A stretch of 64,000 nucleotides of DNA from Diphasiastrum complanatum (lineage: Eukaryota; Streptophyta; Lycopodiopsida; Lycopodiales; Lycopodiaceae), in NCBI GenBank assembly GCA_029204225.1, contig CM055100.1, positions 18,710,244 to 18,774,243 on the forward strand, written 5' to 3'. Every line of letters starts with the position of its first letter. Within the stretch, counting starts at the first letter, position 1. This document shows, piece by piece, positions 44,427 to 54,540 of this stretch. The notes below the pieces were generated by a model. That model made no database searches, was not told where the DNA came from, and saw only the letters and a list, made by a program, of their open reading frames with translations. The translations under genes were made by a program, and so were the position numbers.

Positions 44427-45296
44427 GATGGATCGACTCTTTAGATTCCCCTTACTCCTTTTTCTGGAAACATTTCACCAGATCCTCTTCGACTTTGGCC
44501 CCCATAGCAACCGAATCCAGGGTCGAATATGCCACAAAACTTTATACCCTAGACTCCCCTCCTACCTTACACTCACCACGACCTGCCCGCTGCACGCTTT
44601 TTACTCCTCACATGGTTGAAAATGCCATTAACCATGCCAAACTTCATAAGGCCACTGCCTATGATTCTCTAAACGTGGATTTCCTAAAACCTGTAGCACA
44701 ACTTATCTCGCCCTTTATTGCTCACGCTTTTAACACCGCTGTGACCTCTGGTTTTCCTACCGCATGGTGTACTAATATCCTTCATCCCATCCTCAAGGCA
44801 GGTGATCCCATGAATGTAAAAAATTACCGTACTATTATGATTGGTCACACTTTGTCTAAGATTTATGGTTCTATTTTACAGACGGTTACTGGATCTTCCG
44901 CTAAGACTGAGGATTTACATGCTATGGGCCATGCTGGGTTCAGACCAGGATACTCTACCTCAGATCAGATTTTCATTTTGAGATGCATCATTGAGGAGGC
45001 ACGATATCAAAGACAGAGAGTTTATTGTTGCTTTGTGGACTTCCGCAAAGCTTTTGACTCAGTTCCGAGACATCTCCTTTTCCAGAGATTATCTTCACTT
45101 GGCTTCACAGACGAGACTATTGCCGCGATCATTACTTTACATGAGCGAGTTTGGGCGCGGTTCAGGGACGATAGTGGTTGGTCTCCGCTGATCCACTCTA
45201 CCATTGGAGTGAAGCAGGGCTGCCCCTTATCTCCTACTCTCTTTGCACTTTATATTGATGACCTCGTGCGGATTATACGAGAGGAAGGTGGAGAGG
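44425..45296 (+). mobile_element. LINE-4: 5'-truncated ORF2, cut by gypsy G2
   Basis: Starts immediately after (CT)n inside ORF2 (SFFWKHFTRSSSTLAPIA) and runs as an open 324-codon frame through NYRTIMIGHTLSKIYG, CCFVDFRKAFDSVPR and IGVKQGCPLSPTLFALYIDD. At 45296 (REEGGE) LINE sequence stops and the G2 LTR begins, just before the YADD motif. The rest of the LINE is not found beyond G2. It is very similar to LINE-3 over the shared part. Confidence 0.88.
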
Positions 45297-45706
45297 CCTC
45301 TTTACATTTACTGTTGGTTATGTATATTTCTGGTTACGCATTTTATATTAGTCATGTACAGGCCCCAGAGCCTTTTTATATGCTTATGACCCGCACTGGG
45401 TCCTTTTTTATGACATTGACTGGCCTTGGGCCCTTATTATATGGTTATATGTGGAGTGGGGGCCCGTAGGAGGGCGCACTATTTTCCCTCCACATTTTGC
45501 CTTCCTTTACTTTTGAATTCCAATTTTAGGGTTCATTGGTAGGGTATTTATAGGGGCATTTGTACACTCATTTGTCAGATTATTGATTGGTATTGCTTGG
45601 GCTCTTTGTGGGAGAACCTATTGTCTTGTCTATTGCTTGTAGGGCTTTAGTCTATTGCTGTCTTTTATGCTTCATTGATTCAACACCTGAGATTTTGATC
45701 ATAACT
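45297..45706 (+). repeat. G2 5' LTR, 5'-truncated
   Basis: From CCTCTTTACATTTACTG it matches 51106 onward. A TATA box (GTATTTATAGGGG, about 45545) and downstream CACTCATTTGTCAG suggest the transcription start. It ends one or two bases before the primer site. The LINE-to-LTR junction shares AGG with the intact LTR. Confidence 0.75.
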
Positions 45707-45718
45707 TGGTATCAGAGC
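45707..45718 (+). other. G2 primer binding site (tRNA-iMet)
   Basis: TGGTATCAGAGC, complementary to the 3' end of plant initiator methionine tRNA, the usual primer for gypsy and copia minus-strand synthesis. Confidence 0.9.
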
Positions 45719-46398
45719 ACTTTCTTGATTGCTGAATTTCAGATCTGATTTTTTGATTGGGTGCCCATTTTCCTTGCTGATTTTTCTCTCTTTGCTGAGG
45801 GCTTTCGTCTCTTTGCTTCAGCAACATTCAGCACAGTTTGGAGGAGGACCAACTCCCATCAGAGTATTTTCCTTGGCGGAGCTTTAGCAGATAGTTAGCG
45901 GAAGTACTTCCGCTAAATTTGGCGGCCGAAAATGTTTTTTTTTTTTATTTATTTTTTTTGGGCAGATTATTTCCGGCGCCCAAGTTCCAAATCCAGGCTG
46001 TCCAGCGCCCTACTTCATCACATTTTTCAGCCATTGTTCCAGCAGAGTTTCAGCCATATTTCAGTTTTGATTGGAGGCTGTCCATCGCCCTATTTCATCA
46101 CGTTTTCCACAGATTTCCAGCCATATTTTCAGCATTGATTGGAGGCTGTGCAGCGCCCACTTTCATTCTCCTTGTGGTCACATTTTCCAGCCAGCTCTTC
46201 GCACGCTTGGAGCTCTATCGAGAGGTATCTTTGCTGGTTTTTCCTTGCTTTCCACACCTTTTCTTGACATTTGTCATTTCCTTTCTTGCTCCTAGTGTCG
46301 TTTGTGTATCTAAAGCGTATTTGGGGTGACGACAAAAGTTCGCTCCCTCCGATATTAAGCTTTTCTTACACTCTCTTCACTTCCTGCATTCCTTGACC

Positions 46399-47420
46399 AT
46401 GGATAGTTCCCCTACATCTTCTGAGCCTTGCATATCGTCTTCCACTTACCTTGAAGAAGTACGGCATGAATTCCGAGATCATCTTAGGGAAGCCATGAGT
46501 GATGTACGCACTGATTTACGCCAAGAGTTACGAGAGACATTCACTGCTCTTACTGCCCAGATTGCTACACTATCATTACAGTCCAGTGTTTCTCCACTAT
46601 CTCCACCTGTTCCCCCACAACGTACATTTCCACCACCCGAGACTCCTTCATCTTCTGGTCCTTTGCCACGAGACTTTAAGGATAAGGTTCAGCTTACTGT
46701 GTATTCTGGGTCATCCGATGGGAATGAACTCGAGAATTGGTATTCTAGAAGCTTGAGACCTACTTCCTTATGTTTCCTAAGATTGACATTCAGCGGATAC
46801 ATTTGGCTGCTTTACATTTGGAGGGCCGTGTTGCTACTTGGTGGTGCATGTTTCGCCAGACGACTTCACACTCTGGCCTTGCTAGTTGGACAAGTTTATG
46901 ACAGCACTCCGCCTAGCGATGATTGATCCACAGTGGCTTCTTCAACAACGCGACATCTTTCGCAGTTTATCTCACATTGGTGACTTGGCTGCTTATACGA
47001 CACGGTTTACAGAGCTTTCCTATCTATTCTTAGATATTTCTACATTGGAGCTCATCTCTCGCTACGTTGCTGGTCTACGAGGCGCACTCAGGTATGATGT
47101 TTCTTCTTTTTTTCCACTCACTCTTTCTCACGCCATCTCCCTTGCTATCGCACTGCAGCACAAGTACTCTCCCATCTCTTCCTCTGTTTCTTGTCCTTCG
47201 CATCCTTTCACACGTCCTATTTTTTCCTCTCCATCCTCTGCTAGTCCCACATCTGTCAGTTCACCTTTGTCCACTCTTCCTTTTGCACCACGTCCGCCTT
47301 TTTCTCCTCGTCCTGTTTTTGTTCGTCGCTACTCACAGCCTGAGATGTCTGAGATCCGTGAGAAGCGCTTATGTTTCAACTGTAAGAGTCCTGATCATAT
47401 CGCCCGTGATTGCCGACAAC
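46399..47420 (+). pseudogene. G2 gag with zinc knuckle
   Basis: Starts MDSSPTSSEPCISSSTYLEE and has a helical region to about 46735. A frameshift lies between 46740 and 46890. It continues [36 protein letters not shown] and, after a Pro/Ser-rich linker, the intact knuckle [14 protein letters not shown] (C-x2-C-x4-H-x4-C). It would form the capsid. Confidence 0.8.
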
Positions 47421-48769
47421 CTACCATTGCTACTGCCGTCTATTTCCATGATGCTGACACACCTGATGATACTCCTGATTCTGCCATATGCCTTCATATT
47501 CTTGATGATGACCCACCTGTTGATCAGTTTGCCACACCCACTGAGCCTGTTCCTGATCCCCCTGATCTAGCTGTATGCCATGCTCAGCTTGCTTATGCTA
47601 CTTGGGCCGATAAGCCGGGTCCGCGCCATATCCGTCTTCGCGTACGTATCATTGGTCGTGAGTTTATTGCCCTTGTTGACACGGGTAGCACTCACTCGTT
47701 TCTCAGCAGTCATATTACTACACGCATTCGTGCTATGCCAGTCACTACGCCTCATCCCCTGCATGTTGAGGTTGCCAGCACACACTCTTTTCCTATCACG
47801 CAGATGTATCAACAACTTTCATATCGGATTGGAGACTTCCTTGGTCAGGCAGATTTTCATATTATTCCACTTACACGGTACGATCTTATCCTTGGTGCTG
47901 ATTGGTTTGCATCCCTTGGTGCGGTTACAGTAGACCTCCAGCAGCAGACATTGACATTCTCTCATGATGGTACTCAACATATATTTTCCGGTATTGATTC
48001 TCGGCAGGACTATCAGCTTATTTCCGGGAAGCAGTTCATACGGAGACTCCCGAAGGCCCACTGTGCGGCTATTCTTTCTGTTCAGCCAGTTCAGCCTATT
48101 GCGGATGCACCACCTTTGCCACAAGTATTTTCTGAACTGTTGCGTGAATTTGAGCATGTGTTTAGAGAGCCGACTCAGTTACCACCTTTACGAGATGTCA
48201 ACCACCATATAGATCTTGTTTCCTCTGCATCACCTCCTTCTCGTCCTCCTTTTCGTATGTCTATTGTTGAGCGCGAGGAAGTCCAGCGTCAGGTGTCTGA
48301 TTTATTACGTCAAGGCCTTATTGTTCCTAGCCACAGTCCTTTTGGTGCTCCTGTTTTACTTGTTGATAAGAAGGATGGTACTAAACGTCTATGTATAGAT
48401 TATCGTGCTTTAAATAAACTTACTATCCGTAATCAGTACCCTATCCCTCATATGAATGACCTGTTTGACCAATTAGGCCAAGCCAAGATCTTTTCTAAAC
48501 TTGACCTCCGTTTCGGTTATCACCAGATTCGTATGCATCCTCCTGATGAGCACAAGACAGCTTTCCGTACCCACTTTGGTCTGTATGAGTTTCGTGTCCT
48601 TCCTTTTGGTGTTACCAATGGCCCACCCACTTATCAGAATGTCATGAATAACATCTTTCGTCCTCTGCTTGGAAAGTGTGTCATTGTTTATTTTGACGAT
48701 ATCCTCATTTATAGCACCACTCTCTCTCTCTTCATGTTCAGCACGTTCGTTTTGTTTTTGTTTTGTTAG
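47421..48769 (+). pseudogene. G2 protease and reverse transcriptase
   Basis: In frame with the second part of gag. Protease active site [16 protein letters not shown] (DTG intact) and [51 protein letters not shown] (first catalytic Asp), [17 protein letters not shown] and [11 protein letters not shown] (catalytic YFDD). The frame ends at 48769 after a CTCTCTC/T-rich disruption that separates RT from its C-terminal part. Confidence 0.88.
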
Positions 48770-48800
48770 TTACTCATCATCTGTATGCTAAACGTTCTAA

Positions 48801-49745
48801 ATGTTCTTTTGCTGTTGTACAAATCGAGTTTTTGGGCTTCTTTGTACTTATGGTACTGTTCGTCTCGACCCTCGTAAGGTCCGTTCTATTCTTTCATGGC
48901 ATGTGCCTGCTGATGTTCATATGTTTCTTGGTCTTGCTATTCATCTTCGTAAACTAGTTGCTCATTTTGCCACTTTTGCATCTCTTTTGCATGCTCTGTT
49001 GAAAAAGGAAACTTCGTTTGCTTGGACTCCCGCATGTCAGTCAGCTTTTGATACTTTGAAGGTTAAGCTTACCACTGCCCTTGTTTTATGTCTTCCAGAT
49101 TTTTCCCAGCGTTTTGCTGTTGAGACTGATGCTAGTTCCACAGGATTAGGTGCTTTGTTACGTCAGCGTCAGTGTGTTATTGCGTATGAATCCCGTCGTC
49201 TTCTTTCGTATGAGCAGCGCTATTCCACTCATGAAAAAGAGTTGTTTGCTATCATTTTTGCTTTAAAGAAGTGGCGTCATTATCTGTATCGTGTTCCGTT
49301 TGATGTTTTTACTGATCACCAGTCACTTCGTTATTTGTATACACAAAAGGATCTTAGTGATCTTCAGTACCGTTGGCTTCAGTTTTCACAGTCCTTTCAT
49401 TTTGATATTCATTATAAGCCTGGTAAAAGTAACGCTGCTGCTGATGCTTTGTCTCGTTTACCTGCTCTTACTTACAGTCTTGTTACGTCTCCCCACTCTT
49501 GGTATGATGATCTTCCTCAGGCTTATGCCACATGTCCAGACTTTCGTGATGTTTTGTCGTCTGCCTCTCGTCCTTCCTCTCACCCTCACCAGGTTTATTC
49601 CATTGTTAATCATCGTTTGTTTCACTATGGTTCGTTATGTATTCCCAGCACTCTCGACATACGTCCACAGCTCCTTCTTGATGCCCATTCCTCTCCTGTT
49701 GGTGGCCATTTTGGTTTTCAGAACATTTTTATTGGCCTTCCATGA
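48801..49745 (+). pseudogene. G2 RT connection and RNase H
   Basis: VRLDPRKVRSILSWHVPADV is the RT thumb. Then RFAVETDASSTGLGALLRQ (RNase H catalytic Asp), YSTHEKELFAIIFALKKWRH (Glu) and FTDHQSLRYLYTQKDLSD (Asp), followed by HYKPGKSNAAADALSRLP. Catalytic residues look intact. A stop at 49743 separates it from integrase. Confidence 0.88.
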
Positions 49746-50781
49746 AGCGTGAGCTTTCTCACCTTATTCATACTTGTGATTTTTGCCTTCGTAACAAGTA
49801 TTCCCGTGAAAAACCTGGCGGTCTCCTTCAAAGTTGGCCTATTCCTTCCCGCCAGTGGACTGATATATCTATGGACTTCATTTTAGGTCTTCCCCGTACT
49901 CAGCGTGGTCATGACTCTTGTTTGGTGGTAGTTGATAGGTTTTCTAAACAAGCTCATTTCATACCAGTCAGACGTACTATTACAGCAGAGCAGTGTGGTC
50001 GTATATTTATTTCTGAGATTTTCCGCTTACATGGTCTCCCACGATCTATACTTACTGATCGGGATACCAAGTTTACATCAGGTTTTGGAAAGAGCTTATG
50101 CGTATCTTGGATGTTAGGATACTTATGGGCACTGCCTATCATTCTTCTGCGGATGGTCAGTCTGAGGTTATTAACCAGGTATTGGAGGATTATTTATGAC
50201 ATTATGTTTCTCCTTCTGGTCGTGATTGGGATCAGCATTTATGTTTGGTTGAGTATAGTTATAACAGTTCTGTTAGTTCCAGCACAGGTGTTTCTCCTTT
50301 CCTGCTTGCTCATGGATACTCACTAGTTCTACCCGATATACTTGCTCCTCCAGATGATGCACCTGTTACTATTTCATCTTATCTTTCGAGTGCTCGGGAG
50401 ATTATTACTAGAGCTGCTACTCATTTACAGCATATTCAGCAGCGGTACAGGACCATTGTTGATCGTCATCGGCGCCATGTTGAGTTTGCAGAGGGAGATA
50501 TTGTTTTTCTCCGGTTACGCTTTGCTCGCCATCGTTTTGTACAGGGTCTTGCTTCTACTGAGAAGCTTGCGCCGCGCTATTATGGGCCTTTTCAGATTCT
50601 TGAGCGCCTCAGTCCAGTTACATATCGTCTTGAGTTACCTGCTGCTACTCGGGCTTGTAATATCTTTCATGTCAGTTTATTACGTGCTGCTATTGAGGAT
50701 GATGCTCCTCGAGATTCCTACAGATCTAGAGCTTTTTCCGTTCCTGCCAGCTGCTATTTTACAGGTGCGCTTATTGCATAG
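49742..50781 (+). pseudogene. G2 integrase, frameshifted
   Basis: HLIHTCDFCLRNKYSREKPG is the zinc-binding end. WTDISMDFILGLPRTQRGHD has the first catalytic Asp and SILTDRDTKFTSGF the second. A one-base shift at about 50090 moves the frame. Then come ADGQSEVINQVLEDYL and LVEYSYNSSVSSSTGVSPF, and the C-terminal KLAPRYYGPFQILERLSPVTYRLELP with FHVSLLRAAIED. Confidence 0.85.
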
Positions 50782-50974
50782 TCGTTGCCATCGGCAGGTT
50801 CAGTTTTTGGTGCAGTGGGATGGTCGTCCTATTGAGGAGGCTACTTGGGAGCCCATTGATGTTTTTTATCATACCCTTATCCTGGCTGATCAGGCTCGAT
50901 CACTTGCAACAACCATTGCTTCTCGGGATGCTCCGGCTTCTCTTGATGTTCCTTTCTCAGATGGGATATCTTGA
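50765..50974 (+). pseudogene. G2 chromodomain
   Basis: HRQVQFLVQWDGRPIEEATWEP, the chromodomain core at the integrase C-terminus, in a frame shifted from the integrase. It places G2 with chromoviruses. Stop at 50974. Confidence 0.8.
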
Positions 50975-51030
50975 TGCAGTATTTTTCTCTGGCACTGGTT
51001 CTTATCTTATTTTGCCTACATTGGGGGCAA

Positions 51031-51357
51031 TGTTCTTTATAGCCAGGGAGAGTTACGGACTACAGGATACATGCCTACTGGGCTACTCTGCATATATTCC
51101 GCAGGCCTCTTTACATTTACTGTTGGTTATGTATATTTCTGGTTAGGCATTCTATATTAGTCATGTACAGGCCCCAGAGCCTTTTTATATGCTTATGACC
51201 CGCACTGGGTCCTTTTTTATGACATTGACTGGCCTTGGGCCCTTATTATATGGTTATATGTGGAGTGGGGGCCCGTAGGAGGGCGCACTATTTTCCCTCC
51301 ACATTTTGCCTCCCTTTACTTTTGAATTCCTATTTTAGGGTTCATTGGTAGGCAATT
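51031..51357 (+). repeat. G2 3' LTR, 3'-truncated
   Basis: Preceded by TTGGGGGCAA (polypurine-like, 51021-51030) and starts TGTTCTTTATAGCC. From 51106 it repeats the 5' LTR until GGTTCATTGGTAGG. There the sequence diverges, losing the TATA box and the rest of the LTR. Confidence 0.7.
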
Positions 51358-51895
51358 TTTTTGGCAAAATTTCAAAATGTTCTGATTGAATAGTTGATTG
51401 CTTTTTCTTAGTTGTAAAATCATTTTCACGTTACTCTATATGTTTGAGAACATAATACAATGAGTTATAGTAGTTCTATGAATGGAATTTCATGCTTGAA
51501 TGCAGTTTATGTAAAATACAATAAAAAAATTGAGTTTTTAGTTCGATAAGCAGTTTCACATAAAAAGTGAATTTTGCCAAACATCACTGCATGTTGGATT
51601 AACACATGCTAGATTATCCGGAGTCATGATGATATGAACTAATAAGTGGTGAAACTGACATTCGGTGACCAAAATCGAATTTCACACTTTTTAGTTTACA
51701 TTAGGTAAGAATCTGAATATCCCAATTACGTAAAGTTTTTTGAAAACCGAAAAATGTTTCGATTTTTATTCATCGAAATTGGCTTGAAAAGTGAATGGTA
51801 TTACTGATGAGTTCAAATCTATCAGTTCATGAGGTCACAATTAGTTTCACTTAAGATGAAAGATTTCGGATTTGTCAACTAATAATAGCAATTTC
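51358..51895. other. No gene recognised
   Basis: A/T-rich sequence between the G2 end and the G3 gag. It may include leader sequence of G3; no primer site was seen. Confidence 0.45.
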
Positions 51896-51989
51896 TTGTT
51901 TTAGATTTAGGGCAATGGCTAATGGAACTAGAAGTTTGTGTGGAATGGCTCCAACTATGCCGACTTACCTCCAGATTTGCCAGCAACTG

Positions 51990-52750
51990 AGTGCGGCATT
52001 TACGGAAATGAATTGTTGAAACCGTTTGTAGGACCATTAGATGGAAGTTTTGCTGAATTAGGTCAAGGCTATGTTCTCGCCAAGTTTGGGTTTTCAACTA
52101 GAACCGTATTCGGGGGAGAAGAAAGAGAAGAAACTTGAGCTAGTGGAGGACTGGTTGATGAAGTGGAACGGTTATGTCAGTTTTCACGGTATTTCAGAAG
52201 AGAAGAAAATTGAGAGTGTGGTTCTGTTTTTCCGTGGAAAAGCTTTATCATGGTGGCGGGATTTTCAACCAAAACTCACTAATTGGGAAGGTTTTACGGA
52301 ATCATTTAGAAATCGTTTGTGGTTGCGGATGATTCAGAGTAATATTAGACGTTAATCAATTGCAAAATGGGGACTAAGAGCTTGGACTCTTATCTCCAAA
52401 AATTTATGGATTTATGGAATGAAACTCCATCGTTCGATTCTAAACCCTCTAGCAGTTCATCCTAGGCTTAAAGGCGGATTATCAAAATGAATGCAAGTGA
52501 AATGTGTTTAAATCTTTCGATAATATCATACGGATCACGAAAGCTTATGATTCTACAGTAGTGGCATCCAGAAAGCAGTTTCAAGCACGTCATCCAAGCC
52601 AAAGAAGGGAAAGAAGCGAGCTTGGGAGAGAACTCAAAATAAATATTTTGATTAGCTTGATCAAATTGCATCAGAATACAAGCAAAAGAAGCAGTCTCGG
52701 AAGAAGGCTAAGAGGCAAATCTCTAAGCCTAGACACATCATGAAATTTTG
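51990..52750 (+). pseudogene. G3 gag
   Basis: LVEDWLMKWNGYVSFHGISE, SVVLFFRGKALSWWRDFQPK and TNWEGFTESFRNRL are the gypsy retrotrans_gag core (W-W, then F-x-E/S-F-R). It is split by a stop near 52137 and a frameshift near 52350. Later pieces are basic (KKQSRKKAKRQISK). No intact zinc knuckle is visible. Confidence 0.7.
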
Positions 52751-52819
52751 CCCAGAACGGAAGAGACTTGTAGCTTATTGAGATGCCAGGTAATTAGAAT
52801 CTAAAACTGGGAATTAACT

Positions 52820-53910
52820 TGATTAATTGTGAGTGTGAATGTTCCTTCATTACTACTTGTTTTGGTCTTATGATTTATTCATTTGAAGGCACAATGAGAC
52901 ATCAAGAAGTTAGTATTCTAGTGGATAGTCTTTCAACTTATAATTTTATTAATTCTCGCCATGTGCAGAAACTCGGCCTGAAAACTGAAAGCAATAATAA
53001 TAGATATTGTTTCTACGAACTGCGGTTCGTTGGCAAACAAACCATGATTTGTCAAAGAATCAATCGGGTCCGATTGAATCGGAAAGAATCAGACCCAGGA
53101 AGGAGAAAAGAAAGGGGGCAAAAGAAAAAGAAAAAAGAAAAACGAGTCTTTGATTTTGAACAATTCTTTGATTGTAACATTAAAATTCTTTGTTTTGGCT
53201 TTCCAATGTTTTGATTTGTATTCAAATGTTTACCTACTATATTTTGTGATGGATGTTTGATGATGGATCATGAGTAAATCATAAATTACAATGTTCAGAG
53301 GACGTTGGAGCATGCAATCTAGTTTGTGAAGTTTGAAATCTGTCCATTCAACATTGTCATTTTCACTTGTGATTTTGTGAATGTTGAATTGAAATATGGT
53401 TTCAATCTTCAGCTTTCTACTGGCAACAATGAACTTTGGAATGTATGTTTTCAATAGCAATCTAACATCTATAAGATTTTAGACACATTGTAAACGTTAT
53501 ACATAGTACATTAGATATTTTTTAGCATTATATCTAAAAAATGAAAAAAAGAAAAGAAAATTGGCGAGTCTTTCCGATTCTTTTGGAAGGGACCGGTTAA
53601 GAACCACAATTCATGCCGATTCATCTGATTCTAAAAAGGTCGGGGTGGAAACACTAACCATAGAAATAAAGTATATCTAGCTTTAGGAGCAGAGTGGGAG
53701 ACTTGGGAAGTCAAAGTATCGAAGCTCCCAATTTTGATTCAAGGTTACAAAGAATTAGTTTATTTTCATATTTTAGATTTAGCACGCCGTAGACATTATT
53801 CTAGGTATGAGCGGTTATTTAAGAAGTCTCCTGATATTCATTTTGAAAAGCATGTGCTCTCATTTAAGGAGGGAGATAGAGTAGTTACATTTTTTGGTGA
53901 CTAATATATA
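52820..53910 (+). pseudogene. G3 protease, split by a 652-bp insertion
   Basis: The first half is EGTMRHQEVSILVDSLSTYN, where the active-site DSG has become DSL. The second half, after the insertion, is KLPILIQGYKELVYFHILDLA and SPDIHFEKHVLSFKEGDR. Rejoining across the insertion restores the usual order of the family. Confidence 0.65.
53005..53656. mobile_element. 652-bp TIR element (GATTCGG family), hAT-like
   Basis: The ends are TATTGTTTCTAC and, read in reverse, TAGTGTTTCCAC (10 of 12 match). The 8-bp flanks ATAATAGA (52997-53004) and ACCATAGA (53657-53664) agree at 6 of 8 positions, as an old hAT duplication would. Subterminal parts have GATTGAATCGG and CCGATTCATCTGATTC words. No transposase is encoded. 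Confidence 0.6.
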
Positions 53911-54109
53911 CATTCATCTAAGATGATTTCAATGGCTAATCTAATGGAAATTTTGATTCATAGTATGAAGCTTATTCTTTGTTTGCCATGCCCATTTTGG
54001 ATTTCTCTAAAATATATCTAAATGGTTGTGATTTTTCTAAGATTCTTAAGCTAGTGCATTTAGATTAGGAGCAAATTGAAAAGAATAAGATTATAAATGA
54101 ATTTTAAGA

Positions 54110-54540
54110 TGTGTTTCCAGTGAATTACCTCATGGTTTACTGCCTTCTAGGTTAGTAGATCACATAATTGAGCTAATTTCAAATAGTCATCCTATCTCTA
54201 GACCAAAGGTAGCGGGACGCGAATGCGCGTCCGGGGATGCGTCCATCTCGGATGCACTTGTTTTTTTTTTAACTTTTTTTTTTAGTGGAAAATAGCTAAA
54301 AAAAAAGGGCGCGTCCACGTCCAAATGCCTGACGCGGACGCGAAATGGCCGCGTCCAGGGTGGATGCTCATTTCTGCTCTAGACAACCGTACCGTACCAA
54401 AAGGAAAAGGTAGAGATAATTATCTTAAGATGGCACATGTAGGACCCAATAAATCACCATGGGGTGCTCCTGTTCTTCTGAAAGCGAGGAAAGATGGAGG
54501 ATTTCGGATGTGTGTGGATTATTGATTTTGTGGGTCGCAT
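54110..54540 (+). pseudogene. G3 RT N-terminus, split by MITE copy C
   Basis: LPHGLLPSRLVDHIIELISN and SHPISR precede the MITE. PYRTVPKGKGRDNYLKM and SPWGAPVLLKARKDGGFRMC follow. These are the start of gypsy RT. Removing the MITE and one target copy restores the frame exactly across the site. Confidence 0.75.
54204..54376. mobile_element. hAT-type MITE, copy C (173 bp, GGACGCG family)
   Basis: Exact 8-bp target duplication CTCTAGAC (54196-54203 and 54377-54384). The left end CAAAGGTAGCGGGACGCG resembles copy A; the right end GGATGCTCATTTCTG resembles the hAT end at 40535. The core is T10/A9-rich, flanked by GGACGCG and GCGTCC words. No coding capacity. Confidence 0.88.

Larger units (their letters stand above)
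45297..51357 (+). mobile_element. Ty3/gypsy G2, chromovirus, nearly complete but frame-broken
   Basis: Order: 5' LTR, tRNA-iMet primer site, gag, zinc knuckle, protease, RT, RNase H, integrase, chromodomain, polypurine tract and 3' LTR. The LTRs share a ~250-bp core that is nearly identical, so insertion is fairly recent. The 5' LTR lacks about the first 75 bp and the 3' LTR lacks everything after 51357. Four or more frameshifts interrupt the polyprotein. Confidence 0.9.
51896..54540 (+). mobile_element. Ty3/gypsy G3 remnant, interrupted by two TIR elements
   Basis: Gag (51990-52750), protease start (52820-53004), protease end (53665-53910) and RT start (54110-54525) are in order on the plus strand. 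Insertions lie at 53005-53656 and 54204-54376. Everything after the RT motif FRMCVDY is gone. Frames are heavily broken. No LTR was found. Confidence 0.75.

Noticed and set aside
45297-51357. G2 as a reverse-transcribed genomic RNA copy (R-U5...U3-R)
   Set aside because: The TATA box lies at about 45545, inside the part that would have to be U5 or R, and no poly(A) follows the right end. Two truncations are simpler.
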